44,137 nucleotides of DNA. It comes from Flavobacteriia bacterium. Its GTDB lineage: Bacteria; Bacteroidota; Bacteroidia; Flavobacteriales; Flavobacteriaceae. Positions 18,227 through 27,100 of the stretch are shown in pieces. Both the position numbers and the translations under genes were made by a program. Positions within the stretch are counted from its first letter, which is position 1. Every line of letters begins with the position of its first letter. The notes under the pieces were generated by a model. The model saw only the letters and a list, made by a program, of their open reading frames with translations. It did not search any database and was not told where the DNA came from. The DNA lies in the NCBI GenBank assembly GCA_013298525.1, contig JAAFHW010000002.1, forward strand, positions 1-44,137. The letters run 5' to 3'.

Positions 18227-20617
18227 ATGCAAAACTTATTATCAGAAGAATCGAGTTCAAGCCCTCAAAATGATTTTAATATTAAAGATCAAATCTTAAA
18301 TTATTTTCAATATTGGAAATGGTTTGTGTTAAGTGTTTTGCTATTTCTTACTTTTGCATTTGCATACTTACGATATTATGTTGTTGAATATGGAGCTTCA
18401 TCTTCTATCTTAATAAAAGATGAAAAAAAAGGTGGTACAAGTGAATTTTCTGCCTTTAGTGATTTAAATATTTTTTCCGGAAAAAATAATGTTGACAATG
18501 AGATTTTTATTTTAAAATCTAGAGAGTTATCTCAGAACGTTGTAAAAAAATTAGATTTAGATATTTCTTATTTTAGTGAAGGAAGAGTCGTTTACAAAGA
18601 GTTGTATGAAGATTCTCCAATAAAAGTAGTTTTTGTTGATAAAAAAGAAGATTACTATAGTAACTCTTTAACTTTTATTATTAGAGTAATTTCTAACAAG
18701 AAATTTGAACTATTTGATGCAGAAAAAAAGAATGCTAAACTTTATAGTTTTGGTCAAAAAGTTCCTTCGAAATTAGGTAATTTTATAGTTAACTTAAATT
18801 CTTTTCCAATTCCAGAAAACATTATAGATATTATTGTTGTAAAATCTGATTTAGAAGGAAAAGCTAATGCATTTAGATCAAAATTATCTGTTTTTTCCGT
18901 CGAAAAAACTAATGTTATAAATCTTAATGTTACCGATGTTGTACCAAAACGAAGTGTTGATTTTTTAGATGCACTTGTTCAACAATATAACGAAGATGCA
19001 GTTAGAGATAGGAATCAAGTGGCAGAATTTACTAAAGAGTTTATAAATAATAGACTTGATATAATAACAAAAGAATTAGGAGGTGTAGAAGGGCAAGCTG
19101 AACAATTTAAAAAACAAAAAGGAATTGTAAGTTTAGAGTCTGATGCAGAAATAAGTATTGGTGGAGCAGTCGATTATAATAAAACAATTTTAGGTATTGA
19201 AACAGATCTTAAAGTTAGAGATTTCCTTCTTGAAGAGATTAGAAAAACAAAAAAAGATGAATTGTTTCCTACAAATGTTGTATCTGCAACTGAAACCTCT
19301 TCGGTTTATATTTCTGAATATAATGCTCTTGTTTTAGATAAGAGAAGGATATCCAAAAGTGCCACCGAATCAAATCCAAAAGTTAAAAATATTGATTTGA
19401 GAATTTCGGAGTTGAGAGAAAATATCGTTCAAAGTCTATTGAGTAGAAAGAATGATTTAGCTATACAAAAAAGAGATTTATTGAGACAACGTTCTCTTTA
19501 TAATGGAAAAGTGTATCAGGTTCCTACCAATGAACGCAATTTTAATGAAATTGCTAGACAGCAAAACATTAAACAATCATTGTATCTATATCTTTTGCAA
19601 AAAAGAGAAGAAACAGAGATTTCGCTAGCGGTTACCTCTTCAAAAGCTAAAATTATTGATAATGCTTATTTAACAGGTCCAATATCATTAAAAAAACCAG
19701 TGTTTTATATTGGAGCTTTAATTTTAGGTTTACTAATTCCTTTTGGAATATTATTTTTAATAAACTTCTTTGATACAAAAATCAAGTACCGTCAAGATAT
19801 TGAAGGCAAAGTTTCTATTCCTTTTTTGGGTGATTTGCCTAAATCAGAAACTAATGAAGAAATAATAAAATCTAATAGTCGTTCAAGTTCAGCTGAAGCT
19901 ATTAGAATGATTAGAACCAATTTAGAGTTTATGCTTGCGCATGTTCCTGAAAATTCTTGTAAAACTATATTTGTAACATCATCTTTGCCTAAAGAAGGGA
20001 AAACATTTTGTGCCATTAATCTGGCAACTACAATTGCCTTATCAGGAAAAAAAGTATTAATAATTGGTTTAGATATTAGAAATCCTAAATTAGATCAATA
20101 TATAGATTTACCTCAAAAAGGGATGACTAATTATTTGACTAAACCAAATGATGATATTAATGATTATATAATAAAAGTAAAAGATTTTACTAACTTTTAT
20201 GCTTTATCATCTGGTGCTATTCCTCCTAATCCTGTGGAGTTGTTGATGAATGATAAATTAACGCTTTTATTTGATAAACTTAAAAAACAATATGATTACA
20301 TAGTAGTTGATACAGCTCCTGTTAGCGTTGTTACAGATACTTTATTAATTGCTAAAAATGCGGATGCTTTTATTTATGTAATGCGTGCAAATTATCTAGA
20401 TAAACGAATGCTTAAGTTTGCTGAAACATTATATAAAGAAAATAAGTTGCCAAATATGTCTATAATTCTAAACGATACAGAAGTTAAGAAAACATATGGT
20501 TATGGTTACGGTTATGGTTATGGTTACGGCTACGGCTATGGCTACGGCTATGGAGTTGAAGAAAAAGAATTAACTTTTATTCAAAAAATAAAAGCATTAT
20601 TCGCCAAAAAGAAATAA
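18227..20617 (+). CDS. wzc: Wzc-type tyrosine autokinase / polysaccharide co-polymerase
   Basis: A 796-residue inner-membrane protein. TM1 lies near residues 30-50 (WKWFVLSVLLFLTFAFAYL). A long periplasmic Wzz/GNVR region with coiled coil follows, and TM2 is near residues 490-515 (PVFYIGALILGLLIPFGILF). The cytoplasmic BY-kinase domain has Walker A SSLPKEGKT (~residue 585), Walker A' IIGLDIRNPKL, and Walker B YIVVDTAP (~residue 690). Residues 757-776 are ten Tyr-Gly pairs, the tyrosine-rich tail expected to be autophosphorylated. It controls chain length and export with the Wza-like protein 2 nt upstream and is dephosphorylated by the PHP phosphatase encoded convergently 6 nt downstream. Confidence 0.94.
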   Translation: MQNLLSEESSSSPQNDFNIKDQILNYFQYWKWFVLSVLLFLTFAFAYLRYYVVEYGASSSILIKDEKKGGTSEFSAFSDLNIFSGKNNVDNEIFILKSRELSQNVVKKLDLDISYFSEGRVVYKELYEDSPIKVVFVDKKEDYYSNSLTFIIRVISNKKFELFDAEKKNAKLYSFGQKVPSKLGNFIVNLNSFPIPENIIDIIVVKSDLEGKANAFRSKLSVFSVEKTNVINLNVTDVVPKRSVDFLDALVQQYNEDAVRDRNQVAEFTKEFINNRLDIITKELGGVEGQAEQFKKQKGIVSLESDAEISIGGAVDYNKTILGIETDLKVRDFLLEEIRKTKKDELFPTNVVSATETSSVYISEYNALVLDKRRISKSATESNPKVKNIDLRISELRENIVQSLLSRKNDLAIQKRDLLRQRSLYNGKVYQVPTNERNFNEIARQQNIKQSLYLYLLQKREETEISLAVTSSKAKIIDNAYLTGPISLKKPVFYIGALILGLLIPFGILFLINFFDTKIKYRQDIEGKVSIPFLGDLPKSETNEEIIKSNSRSSSAEAIRMIRTNLEFMLAHVPENSCKTIFVTSSLPKEGKTFCAINLATTIALSGKKVLIIGLDIRNPKLDQYIDLPQKGMTNYLTKPNDDINDYIIKVKDFTNFYALSSGAIPPNPVELLMNDKLTLLFDKLKKQYDYIVVDTAPVSVVTDTLLIAKNADAFIYVMRANYLDKRMLKFAETLYKENKLPNMSIILNDTEVKKTYGYGYGYGYGYGYGYGYGYGVEEKELTFIQKIKALFAKKK
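20495..20554 (+). repeat. (Tyr-Gly)x10 coding repeat in the Wzc tail
   Basis: Ten consecutive six-base units of the form TAY-GGN encode alternating tyrosine and glycine. Codon use varies between TAT/TAC and GGT/GGC/GGA, so the DNA repeat is imperfect although the protein repeat is perfect. Changes of whole units would keep frame and alter only tail length. Confidence 0.9.
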
Positions 20618-20623
20618 ACTTTA

Positions 20624-21361
20624 TCAAGGTTTAAAGAAAACATTGTTTTGAAAAGCTTCTTTTAATGGATCAAGGTTTTTCAAAACAATTTTTTTATTAA
20701 ATGATTCTACATGTTTCATATGATGTACATCAGAGCCTACAAAATCAATCATATTATTTTTTAATAAATAGTCGGCTGTTTTGGCTACCATTGGTCCGTA
20801 ATAACCCACAGATGAGAGTAGGTTGATTTGTAACAGACAACCTGCATGTTTCAACTTTTTAAATTCTTGGAGGTTGTTGTGGTAAAAATTGTATCGTTCA
20901 GGATGTGCTAAAACTGGTTTGTAGCCAGCTACTTGTAAATCAAATATAATGTTATACAATTGTAATGGAGCATTAATGTATGACATTTCAACCAAAACAT
21001 AATTATCTTTAAGTGTCAATAATTTTTCCTCTTGAAATAACTTTCTAAACTTATCGTCAAGCATGTATTCTGCAGCAGCTTTAAACGGATTGTCGATAGT
21101 ATTGTCTTTTAGATGACTTAATGTTGTTGCAAGAGCATCTTCAATTTTAGTTTTGGAATTTTCCCAAACATGTTCCATTACATGAGGTGTTGTAATGAAA
21201 TTACAGAATCCTAACTTTTTTAATTCGTTTATCAATGTCAAGCTATCTTGAATATCTTTCGATCCATCATCTATTCCAGGTAATAAATGCGAATGAATAT
21301 CAGTATAATCATTTGGGATTATATCTTTGAGATAAGTAGATTTTTTATTAAAGAAAAACAC
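20624..21361 (-). CDS. PHP-family protein tyrosine phosphatase (CpsB/YwqE/Wzb-like)
   Basis: A 245-residue protein read from GTG 21361. The PHP metal-binding motifs are clear: TDIHSHLLPGIDDGS at the N-terminus, ITTPHVMEH, VLAHPERYNFY and FVGSDVHHMKH near the C-terminus. These Mn-dependent phosphatases dephosphorylate the BY-kinase tail of Wzc-type proteins. The gene is convergent with wzc, 6 nt apart. An ATG at 21412 lies in frame and would add 17 residues (MYFKFLFILDYFYKKNN). I prefer the GTG because the resulting MFFFNKKSTYLKD start resembles homologues as I remember them, and because it leaves more room for divergent promoters. Confidence 0.88.
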   Translation of the reverse strand: MFFFNKKSTYLKDIIPNDYTDIHSHLLPGIDDGSKDIQDSLTLINELKKLGFCNFITTPHVMEHVWENSKTKIEDALATTLSHLKDNTIDNPFKAAAEYMLDDKFRKLFQEEKLLTLKDNYVLVEMSYINAPLQLYNIIFDLQVAGYKPVLAHPERYNFYHNNLQEFKKLKHAGCLLQINLLSSVGYYGPMVAKTADYLLKNNMIDFVGSDVHHMKHVESFNKKIVLKNLDPLKEAFQNNVFFKP

Positions 21362-21429
21362 GTTATTTTTTTTGTAAAAGTAATCCAAAATAAATAAAAA
21401 TTTAAAATACATATATAGATTTTGTTTTC

Positions 21430-21437
21430 TAAATTTG
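21430..21437 (+). promoter_or_regulatory. Candidate -7 box for the ABC flippase / sialic acid operon
   Basis: TAAATTTG matches TAnnTTTG exactly and lies 24 nt before the TTG at 21462 that opens the restored ABC transporter frame. It sits in the divergent gap between the phosphatase and this operon. No TTG is found at the expected -33 distance, so support is only the -7 element and the context. Confidence 0.35.
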
Positions 21438-21461
21438 GCTCTTATTAAAACTAACTATAAT

Positions 21462-21530
21462 TTGAAGCAATTAGTATCAAAATATTTAAAATCTAACTTT
21501 CACTATTTACACTTTTTTATAGTGTATTAA
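21462..21530 (+). other. Displaced N-terminal codons of the ABC transporter (frame break)
   Basis: From TTG 21462 the sequence reads MKQLVSKYLKSNFHYLHFF and then runs into a stop at 21528-21530. The downstream frame reads YSVLKLRLFFVFFISFLYG straight into the ABC transporter. Adding one T to the T6 run at 21513-21518 joins the two frames without a gap, giving a 598-residue protein with a complete first membrane helix. The fragment alone (22 codons) has no likely function. Confidence 0.75.
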
Positions 21531-21574
21531 AGTTAAGACTTTTTTTTGTTTTTTTTATTAGCTTTCTTTATGGT

Positions 21575-23257
21575 TTGGTTGATGCGGTTAGCTTAACTAT
21601 TTTCATTCCTTTGTTTCAAATTGCTACTAGAGAAAAAAATGCTCCAGTTGAAAAAAGTGATGATATATTTTTAGAGATTTTCAATTTTTTTAATATAAAC
21701 CCAACGGTTAACATAATTTTAATTATTATGTTAGCTTCTTTCATCTTTAAGGCCTTATTTAGATATATAGACGTTTATTACAGAACAATAACGACTTCTA
21801 TTTTTATAAAAAATATAAAAAAGAAATTATTATTAGAAATTTCTGAAGTAAAATATTCTAAGTATGTTACAATAAATTTTGGGACAATTCAAAATAGTGT
21901 GACAACAGAAATACACATTATCTGTAGTGCTTTTTTACAGTATATTTCAGTTATGCAAAGTGCTATTTTTGTAGTAGTATACATAGGATTGTCATTTTTA
22001 ACAAACCCTAAATTTACTTTAATAGTAATTGTTGGCGGATGGTTATCTAGATTTTTATTCAAATCATTATATAAAAACTCAGAAAAACTATCAAATGATA
22101 TTGCTAAAAAAAACAACAAATTGTCAGGTTTGGTAATGCAGCAGATAACAAATTTTAAATATTTGAAGTCTACAGCATTAATGAAGAAATATGTTGAAAA
22201 AATTAATATTACGATAGATGATATAGAAAAAGATTTGGTGGTACTTGGTAAGACTTCTGCAAAAGTCATGTCTATTAGAGAACCAATAATTGTTTTATTT
22301 TTGGTTATTGCAATTTATATCCAAATTAATGTTTTAGGTGGAAAGTTTAATTCATTAATTATAATCTTACTATTCTTTTATAGAGCTTTTGGAAGTTTAA
22401 TGACCGTTCAACAAAGTTGGACCGCTTTTTTAAAGTATGTTGGATCTATATCACAATATCTTGATTTTATTTCTGATGTTAAAAATTTTAAAGAAGAAAA
22501 TAAAGGAAAAGAGTTTACTTCATTTAATGATAAAATCGTTTTAAAAGATGTATTTTTTGAATACAATAATAAAGCAAAAATTTTAAAAGATATTTCATTA
22601 GATATTCATAAGAATACTACATTGGCTTTTGTAGGTAAAAGTGGTTCAGGTAAAACTACTTTAGTAAATATTATTTGTGGATTATTATCCCCAACATCTG
22701 GTAGAATTCTTTTTGATAACAATGAAATGGCATCATTTAATATTGATTCAATAAGAAGTAAAATCGGATTTATTTCACAGGAAACAGTAGTTTTTAACGA
22801 TACACTTTTTAATAACATTACTTTTTGGCAAGAAAAAAACGATGTTACTTTAAAAAGGTTTAATGAAGTAATAAAAAAAGTAGATTTAACAGAGTTTGTA
22901 AAAAATTCTGATTTAAAAGAAGATATAATTTTAGGAGATAATGGAGTAGTAATGTCTGGTGGGCAAAGACAACGACTTTCAATCGCCAGAGAATTGTATA
23001 AAGATATTGAGATTTTAATTTTAGATGAAGCAACTTCTGCTTTAGATTCTCAAACTGAACGTTTTATTCAAGATAGTATTGAAGCATTAAAAGGGCAAAT
23101 TACAATTATAGTTATTGCTCATCGATTATCAACAATTAAAAATGCCGATAAAATTGTTCTTGTAGACAATGGATCTATAGTTGCCGAGGGTTCATATGAT
23201 GAATTGTTGATTAATTCTGAAACTTTTACTAACATGGTATCTTTACAAGAATTGTAA
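21575..23257 (+). CDS. ABC transporter, fused permease-ATPase (PglK/MsbA-like flippase), 5' end frameshifted
   Basis: A 560-residue open frame beginning at TTG 21575, with membrane domain to about residue 300 and ATPase domain after it. Walker A is VGKSGSGKTTL (~353), then a Q-loop in FISQETVVFND, signature MSGGQRQRLSIARE (~460), Walker B ILILDEATSALD and switch His in IAHRLS. Fused half-transporters of this type flip lipid-linked oligosaccharides (PglK) or lipid A/lipids (MsbA). TTG 21575 falls in the middle of TM1, so this is unlikely to be the natural start; the missing N-terminus is at 21462 in another frame. It heads the operon holding the sialic acid genes, which supports a glycan-flipping role. 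Confidence 0.82.
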   Translation: MVDAVSLTIFIPLFQIATREKNAPVEKSDDIFLEIFNFFNINPTVNIILIIMLASFIFKALFRYIDVYYRTITTSIFIKNIKKKLLLEISEVKYSKYVTINFGTIQNSVTTEIHIICSAFLQYISVMQSAIFVVVYIGLSFLTNPKFTLIVIVGGWLSRFLFKSLYKNSEKLSNDIAKKNNKLSGLVMQQITNFKYLKSTALMKKYVEKINITIDDIEKDLVVLGKTSAKVMSIREPIIVLFLVIAIYIQINVLGGKFNSLIIILLFFYRAFGSLMTVQQSWTAFLKYVGSISQYLDFISDVKNFKEENKGKEFTSFNDKIVLKDVFFEYNNKAKILKDISLDIHKNTTLAFVGKSGSGKTTLVNIICGLLSPTSGRILFDNNEMASFNIDSIRSKIGFISQETVVFNDTLFNNITFWQEKNDVTLKRFNEVIKKVDLTEFVKNSDLKEDIILGDNGVVMSGGQRQRLSIARELYKDIEILILDEATSALDSQTERFIQDSIEALKGQITIIVIAHRLSTIKNADKIVLVDNGSIVAEGSYDELLINSETFTNMVSLQEL

Positions 23258-23269
23258 AATAAAGCAATA

Positions 23270-24169
23270 ATGAAGTTTTCGATTCTGATTACCACTAAAA
23301 ATAGAATTTCTGACTTAATTGTTAGTCTGAATTCGATGCAATCTATTATAGATAGAGACGATGTTGAATTTATTATTTGTGATGATGGTTCGACTGATGG
23401 AACAGCAACTTATGTAGCCACTCATTTTCCAAAAATACAATTAATTAGAAACGAAGTTTCAAAAGGTTATTTGTTCAATAGAAACAAATTATTGAACACT
23501 TGTAAAGGAGTTTATGCAATTTCTCTTGATGATGATGCTAATTTTTTATCTGAAAATCCATTAGAAGAAATTGAAAAACACTTTATTGAAAATACTAATT
23601 GTGGATTGATTGCTTTCCGAATTTTTTGGGGAAAAGAATTGCCAAAATCAATAACTTCAGACGAGGAAATTGAACAAGTAAAAGGTTTTGTTGGTTGTGG
23701 TCATGCATGGCGAATAGAAACTTGGAAAAAAATTCCAAATTATCCAGAATGGTTTGGTTTTTTTGGAGAAGAAAGTTTTGCTTCTTTTGAATTGTATAAA
23801 AAAAACTTTGAAGTTCATTATTTACCTTCAGTTTTAGTACATCATCGTGTTGATGTAATTGCAAGAAAGAGCAATAATGATTATCAATGGCGTTTAAGAA
23901 GAAGTTTGAGATCAGGATGGTATTTGTTTTTTTTATATTATCCTTTAAAAATGATTCCAAGAAAAATAGTTTATACGTTATGGATTCAAATAAAGACCAA
24001 AACATTTAAAGGAGATTTAAAAGCAACAATTGCAATTTTACAAGCGATTGGAGATGTTTTTGTAAATTTGTTAAAAATTTTGAAGCAAAGAAACAAACTT
24101 ACAATTCAAGAATATAATAATTATTTAAAAATAACAGAGACTAAAATATTTTGGAAACCAAATGAATAA
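23270..24169 (+). CDS. Glycosyltransferase family 2
   Basis: A 299-residue GT-A enzyme. It opens with FSILITTKNRISDLIVSLNS, then FIICDDGSTDGTATYVA, GYLFNRNKLLNTCKG and the metal-binding SLDDDANFL near residues 85-93. GCGHAWRIETWKKIPNYPEW and FFGEESFASFELYKK cover the acceptor side, the acidic GEES cluster being the likely catalytic base region. Twelve bases separate it from the ABC transporter; its 3' end overlaps the methyltransferase by 8 nt. Sugar specificity unknown. Because it is closest to the sialic acid genes it may act in the same glycan. Confidence 0.88.
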   Translation: MKFSILITTKNRISDLIVSLNSMQSIIDRDDVEFIICDDGSTDGTATYVATHFPKIQLIRNEVSKGYLFNRNKLLNTCKGVYAISLDDDANFLSENPLEEIEKHFIENTNCGLIAFRIFWGKELPKSITSDEEIEQVKGFVGCGHAWRIETWKKIPNYPEWFGFFGEESFASFELYKKNFEVHYLPSVLVHHRVDVIARKSNNDYQWRLRRSLRSGWYLFFLYYPLKMIPRKIVYTLWIQIKTKTFKGDLKATIAILQAIGDVFVNLLKILKQRNKLTIQEYNNYLKITETKIFWKPNE

Positions 24170-24797
24170 TAAAATTAAAGAATATACAAATCGATCTTTC
24201 TTCGCTTTTGAAATGTTAGATAATTATTTTGCAAAAGCACCAAATACTACTATTAGCGATATAGGTTCTGGTTTCGGATTTATGCAAAGCAAAATTGAAT
24301 CTATTGGAGGAACATGGCAACCTTTTGATTACGTAAAAAAAATAGATAAATCAATTATTTGGGATTTAAATAACCCTTGTCCTGTTAATGAAAAAACAGG
24401 AACTGCCATTTTCTTAGAAGTGTTAGAACATTTATCAAATCCACAATTGGGATTGAAAAACATTAGCAATCATATTGAAAAGGGCGGAATATTAATTTTA
24501 TCAGTCCCAAATCCTGCTTGGAGTAAAAATAGATTAAATTTACTTTTAAAAGGAACTCTTTTTTCTTTTCAACCCAAACATTTAGCAGAAAATCACATAT
24601 TTACTCCTTGGCATCATATTGTAGAACATTTGCTAAAAGAAGTTGGTTTTGAAGTTTTAGAATATGCAATAATTGATGAACCAAAAGGTTCTGGAGGTTT
24701 TAAATATTTTATTAAAAGTAAAATCGAAAGATTTATTGAAAAAAAAGATAATAAAGCAAAAGGTATAAGTTACGGAATAGTAGCAAGAAAATTATAG
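24162..24797 (+). CDS. Class I SAM-dependent methyltransferase
   Basis: A 211-residue protein. ISDIGSGFGFMQSKIESIGG (~residues 32-51) is the glycine-rich SAM-binding motif I. WDLNNPCPV and AIFLEVLEHLSNPQLGLKNI correspond to motifs II/post-II of the UbiE/COQ5-like group, with GGILILSVPNP as motif III. Overlaps the GT2 upstream by 8 nt, and the cytidylyltransferase TTG follows 3 nt after its stop. It probably O-methylates a sugar or lipid-linked intermediate; the acceptor is unknown. Confidence 0.82.
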   Translation: MNNKIKEYTNRSFFAFEMLDNYFAKAPNTTISDIGSGFGFMQSKIESIGGTWQPFDYVKKIDKSIIWDLNNPCPVNEKTGTAIFLEVLEHLSNPQLGLKNISNHIEKGGILILSVPNPAWSKNRLNLLLKGTLFSFQPKHLAENHIFTPWHHIVEHLLKEVGFEVLEYAIIDEPKGSGGFKYFIKSKIERFIEKKDNKAKGISYGIVARKL

Positions 24798-24800
24798 ATT

Positions 24801-25469
24801 TTGATAAAAACTATAGCCATAATTCCAGCTCGTGGTGGATCTAAAAGATTACCAGGAAAAAACATTCTTCCACTAGGAGGAATGCCTTTATTGGCTCATA
24901 GTATTATTTATGCAAAATCAAATTCTGATTTAATTGATGAGGTTTATGTTTCTACAGACGATGAGCAAATAAAAGAAGTAGCATTGGCTTATGGAGCAAA
25001 AGTTATTGATAGGCCAACATCTATTTCTGGAGATTTTGAACCTACAATTTCATCTTTACAACATGTTCTAAACTCTATTGATTCCGATGTTGAAAATGTA
25101 GTTTTATTGCAGCCAACCAATCCGTTACGACCAATTGATTTATTGACTAAATGTTTTCAAAAGTATTTAGATGGCAATTTTGACAGCCTATTTACAGTAT
25201 CACAAGATCATCATAAATTAGGCAAAATTCACAATGGTACTTTTGTGCCTTTTAATTATAAAATTGGTCAGCGTAGTCAAGATTTGGAACCTCTTTTCTT
25301 TGAAAACGGATTATTGTACATTGCCAAATCAAAATTGATATTAGAAGGAAAAATTATATCTGAAAAGGCATTTCCTTATATTGTAAATCATGTATTTGCG
25401 AATGTAGATATCGATACCCAAGAAGATTTTGACTATGCCGAATATTTATTAAATAAAAATAAGAAATAG
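24801..25469 (+). CDS. neuA: CMP-sialic acid synthetase (acylneuraminate cytidylyltransferase)
   Basis: A 222-residue protein starting with TTG ([13 protein letters not shown]). [20 protein letters not shown] is the CTP-binding N-terminal motif of the family; [26 protein letters not shown] and the C-terminal [20 protein letters not shown] are also typical, the last carrying the metal-binding Asp-x-Asp. It couples a nonulosonic acid to CMP. Followed 1 nt later by neuB. Sequence alone cannot fully separate NeuA (Neu5Ac) from legionaminate or pseudaminate versions; the neighbouring NeuB and NeuC favour Neu5Ac. Confidence 0.88.
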   Translation: MIKTIAIIPARGGSKRLPGKNILPLGGMPLLAHSIIYAKSNSDLIDEVYVSTDDEQIKEVALAYGAKVIDRPTSISGDFEPTISSLQHVLNSIDSDVENVVLLQPTNPLRPIDLLTKCFQKYLDGNFDSLFTVSQDHHKLGKIHNGTFVPFNYKIGQRSQDLEPLFFENGLLYIAKSKLILEGKIISEKAFPYIVNHVFANVDIDTQEDFDYAEYLLNKNKK

Positions 25470-25470
25470 A

Positions 25471-26511
25471 ATGAACCCATACATAGAAATAGCAGGAAGA
25501 AAAATTGGACCTGATTTTCCACCATTAGTAATTGCAGAAATCGGAATTAACCACGAGGGTTCACTCCAAGTTGCCAAAGAAATGGTTGATGCAGCCCATA
25601 GAGCAGGAGTTGAAGTGGTTAAACATCAAACTCATATTGTTGAGGATGAAATGAGTGGTGCTGCCAAAAAAGTTATTCCAGGAAACGCTGATGTTTCTAT
25701 TTATGAAATTATGGAACGTTGTGCGCTAAATGAAGCAGAAGAACTAGAACTTAAAAACTATGTTGAAAGCAAAGGCATGATTTTTATTTCGACTCCTTTT
25801 TCTAGAGCTGCAGCCGAACGTTTAAGAAAATTTGATATTCCAGCTTATAAAATTGGTTCAGGTGAATGTAATAATTATCCACTTTTAGAGCATATTTGTT
25901 CTTTTGGAAAGCCAGTGATTTTAAGTACCGGAATGAATACCATAGAAAGTGTTGCCAAAGCGGTAGCCATTTTTGACAAACATAATATTCCAGTGGCTTT
26001 GTTGCATACTACCAACTTATATCCAACACCTATTCATTTGGTACGTTTTGGTGCCATGACACAACTGCATCAAGCTTTTCCAGATAAAGTTTTCGGATTG
26101 TCAGACCATACTTTAAATAACAACGCTTGTTTAGGAGCTGTGGCACTTGGGGCAAGTATTCTTGAACGACATTTTACAGATCACATGCAACGAACAGGTC
26201 CAGATATTGTTTGTAGTATGGATGAAAAAGCTACTTCAGAATTGATTGTTTCTTCTAATGAAATGTGGCAAATGCGTGGTGGAACCAAAGAACCTGCCAA
26301 AGAAGAGCAAGTAACTATTGACTTTGCTTTTGCAACGGTTTGTTCTATTGCTGAAATTAAAAAAGGCGAAGTATTGTCCAAAGAAAATATTTGGGTAAAA
26401 CGACCAGGAACAGGAAAAATTTTGGCAGAACATTTTAATGATTTATTAGGCAAAACAGCTACTAGAGATATAGCGAATGATGAACAATTGGAATTTAATG
26501 ATTTTGAATAA
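25471..26511 (+). CDS. neuB: N-acetylneuraminate synthase
   Basis: A 346-residue protein with a TIM barrel (NeuB domain) followed by a SAF/antifreeze-like domain (~285-346, [20 protein letters not shown]). It condenses ManNAc with PEP to give Neu5Ac. Motifs: [38 protein letters not shown] (Lys127), GLSDHT (His213) and LERHFTDHM (His234); the two histidines correspond to the metal ligands known in the meningococcal enzyme. From memory, stretches such as [20 protein letters not shown] are almost identical to N. meningitidis NeuB, which argues for Neu5Ac rather than legionaminate or pseudaminate. Lies between neuA (1 nt gap) and an acetyltransferase (no gap). Confidence 0.93.
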   Translation: MNPYIEIAGRKIGPDFPPLVIAEIGINHEGSLQVAKEMVDAAHRAGVEVVKHQTHIVEDEMSGAAKKVIPGNADVSIYEIMERCALNEAEELELKNYVESKGMIFISTPFSRAAAERLRKFDIPAYKIGSGECNNYPLLEHICSFGKPVILSTGMNTIESVAKAVAIFDKHNIPVALLHTTNLYPTPIHLVRFGAMTQLHQAFPDKVFGLSDHTLNNNACLGAVALGASILERHFTDHMQRTGPDIVCSMDEKATSELIVSSNEMWQMRGGTKEPAKEEQVTIDFAFATVCSIAEIKKGEVLSKENIWVKRPGTGKILAEHFNDLLGKTATRDIANDEQLEFNDFE

Positions 26512-27096
26512 ATGAAAGATTTTGTAACTTTTTTATTGACTAAAGTATATAATAGTAAATCAATTTCTGATGAGATTGTAGCTATTGCTTTAGATAAAAC
26601 TGTTGCAGATGTTCAGTATCATTTTTCAAATTTATCAACTTCTGAAATTGAGAGTAGGATTAAATCAAATAGTAATGAATTAGCTGTTTTTTTATTCCGA
26701 TTAGGTAATGAATTGCATTTAAATAATTTAGAAGAACTAAAGCCACAGATACATTGGTTACTCAAAGAATTGTGTTCATGTGAAATCTATTTTAATAACA
26801 CTATTGATGTTGGGTTTTATATTATTCATGGTCAAGGAACAGTTGTAGGAAGCAGAAACACTATAGGAAAAGGATTTATAATCCATCAAGGATGTACAAT
26901 AGGACATAAAAAGAACGGAAGTGGTAATGGTAATAGAATTGGAGATAATGTTACTATGTATTGCAATTCATCAATAATTGGTGAATTAATAATTGGTGAT
27001 AACTCGATTATTGGAGCACATGTTTTGGTTGTTAACGATTTACATTCTAATATGATTGTAACTGCTGACTTAAATCATAAAAAAAAAGCAAATTAA
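26512..27096 (+). CDS. Serine-acetyltransferase-like O-acetyltransferase within the neu cluster
   Basis: A 194-residue protein with a helical N-terminal half (~1-95) and a left-handed beta-helix C-terminal half: DVGFYIIHGQGTVVGSRNTI, KGFIIHQGCTIGHKKNG, NVTMYCNSSIIGELIIGDNS, IIGAHVLVVNDL. The layout is that of CysE-type acetyltransferases, and IIHGQGTVVG and IIHQGCTIG hold the expected histidines. The usual C-terminal GNPAK loop is absent; the protein ends MIVTADLNHKKKAN. It starts right after the neuB stop and ends 4 nt before neuC, so O-acetylation of sialic acid or of its precursor is the likeliest role (inference from position). Confidence 0.75.
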   Translation: MKDFVTFLLTKVYNSKSISDEIVAIALDKTVADVQYHFSNLSTSEIESRIKSNSNELAVFLFRLGNELHLNNLEELKPQIHWLLKELCSCEIYFNNTIDVGFYIIHGQGTVVGSRNTIGKGFIIHQGCTIGHKKNGSGNGNRIGDNVTMYCNSSIIGELIIGDNSIIGAHVLVVNDLHSNMIVTADLNHKKKAN

Positions 27097-27100
27097 TTAA

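Noticed and set aside
20495..20554. Short-period repeat that might be taken for a CRISPR or microsatellite
   Set aside because: It is coding, in frame with the Wzc C-terminus, and has no spacers.
20612..20640. Possible bidirectional terminator between wzc and the phosphatase
   Set aside because: Only a 5-bp A/T-rich stem (CTTTA/TAAAG) can be drawn, without a convincing T-run; too weak to call.
21889..22269. 126-residue minus-strand ORF
   Set aside because: It is antisense to the ABC transporter membrane domain and shows no domain.
23595..24005. 136-residue minus-strand ORF
   Set aside because: It is antisense to a clear GT2 gene, with composition typical of the complement of AT-rich coding sequence.
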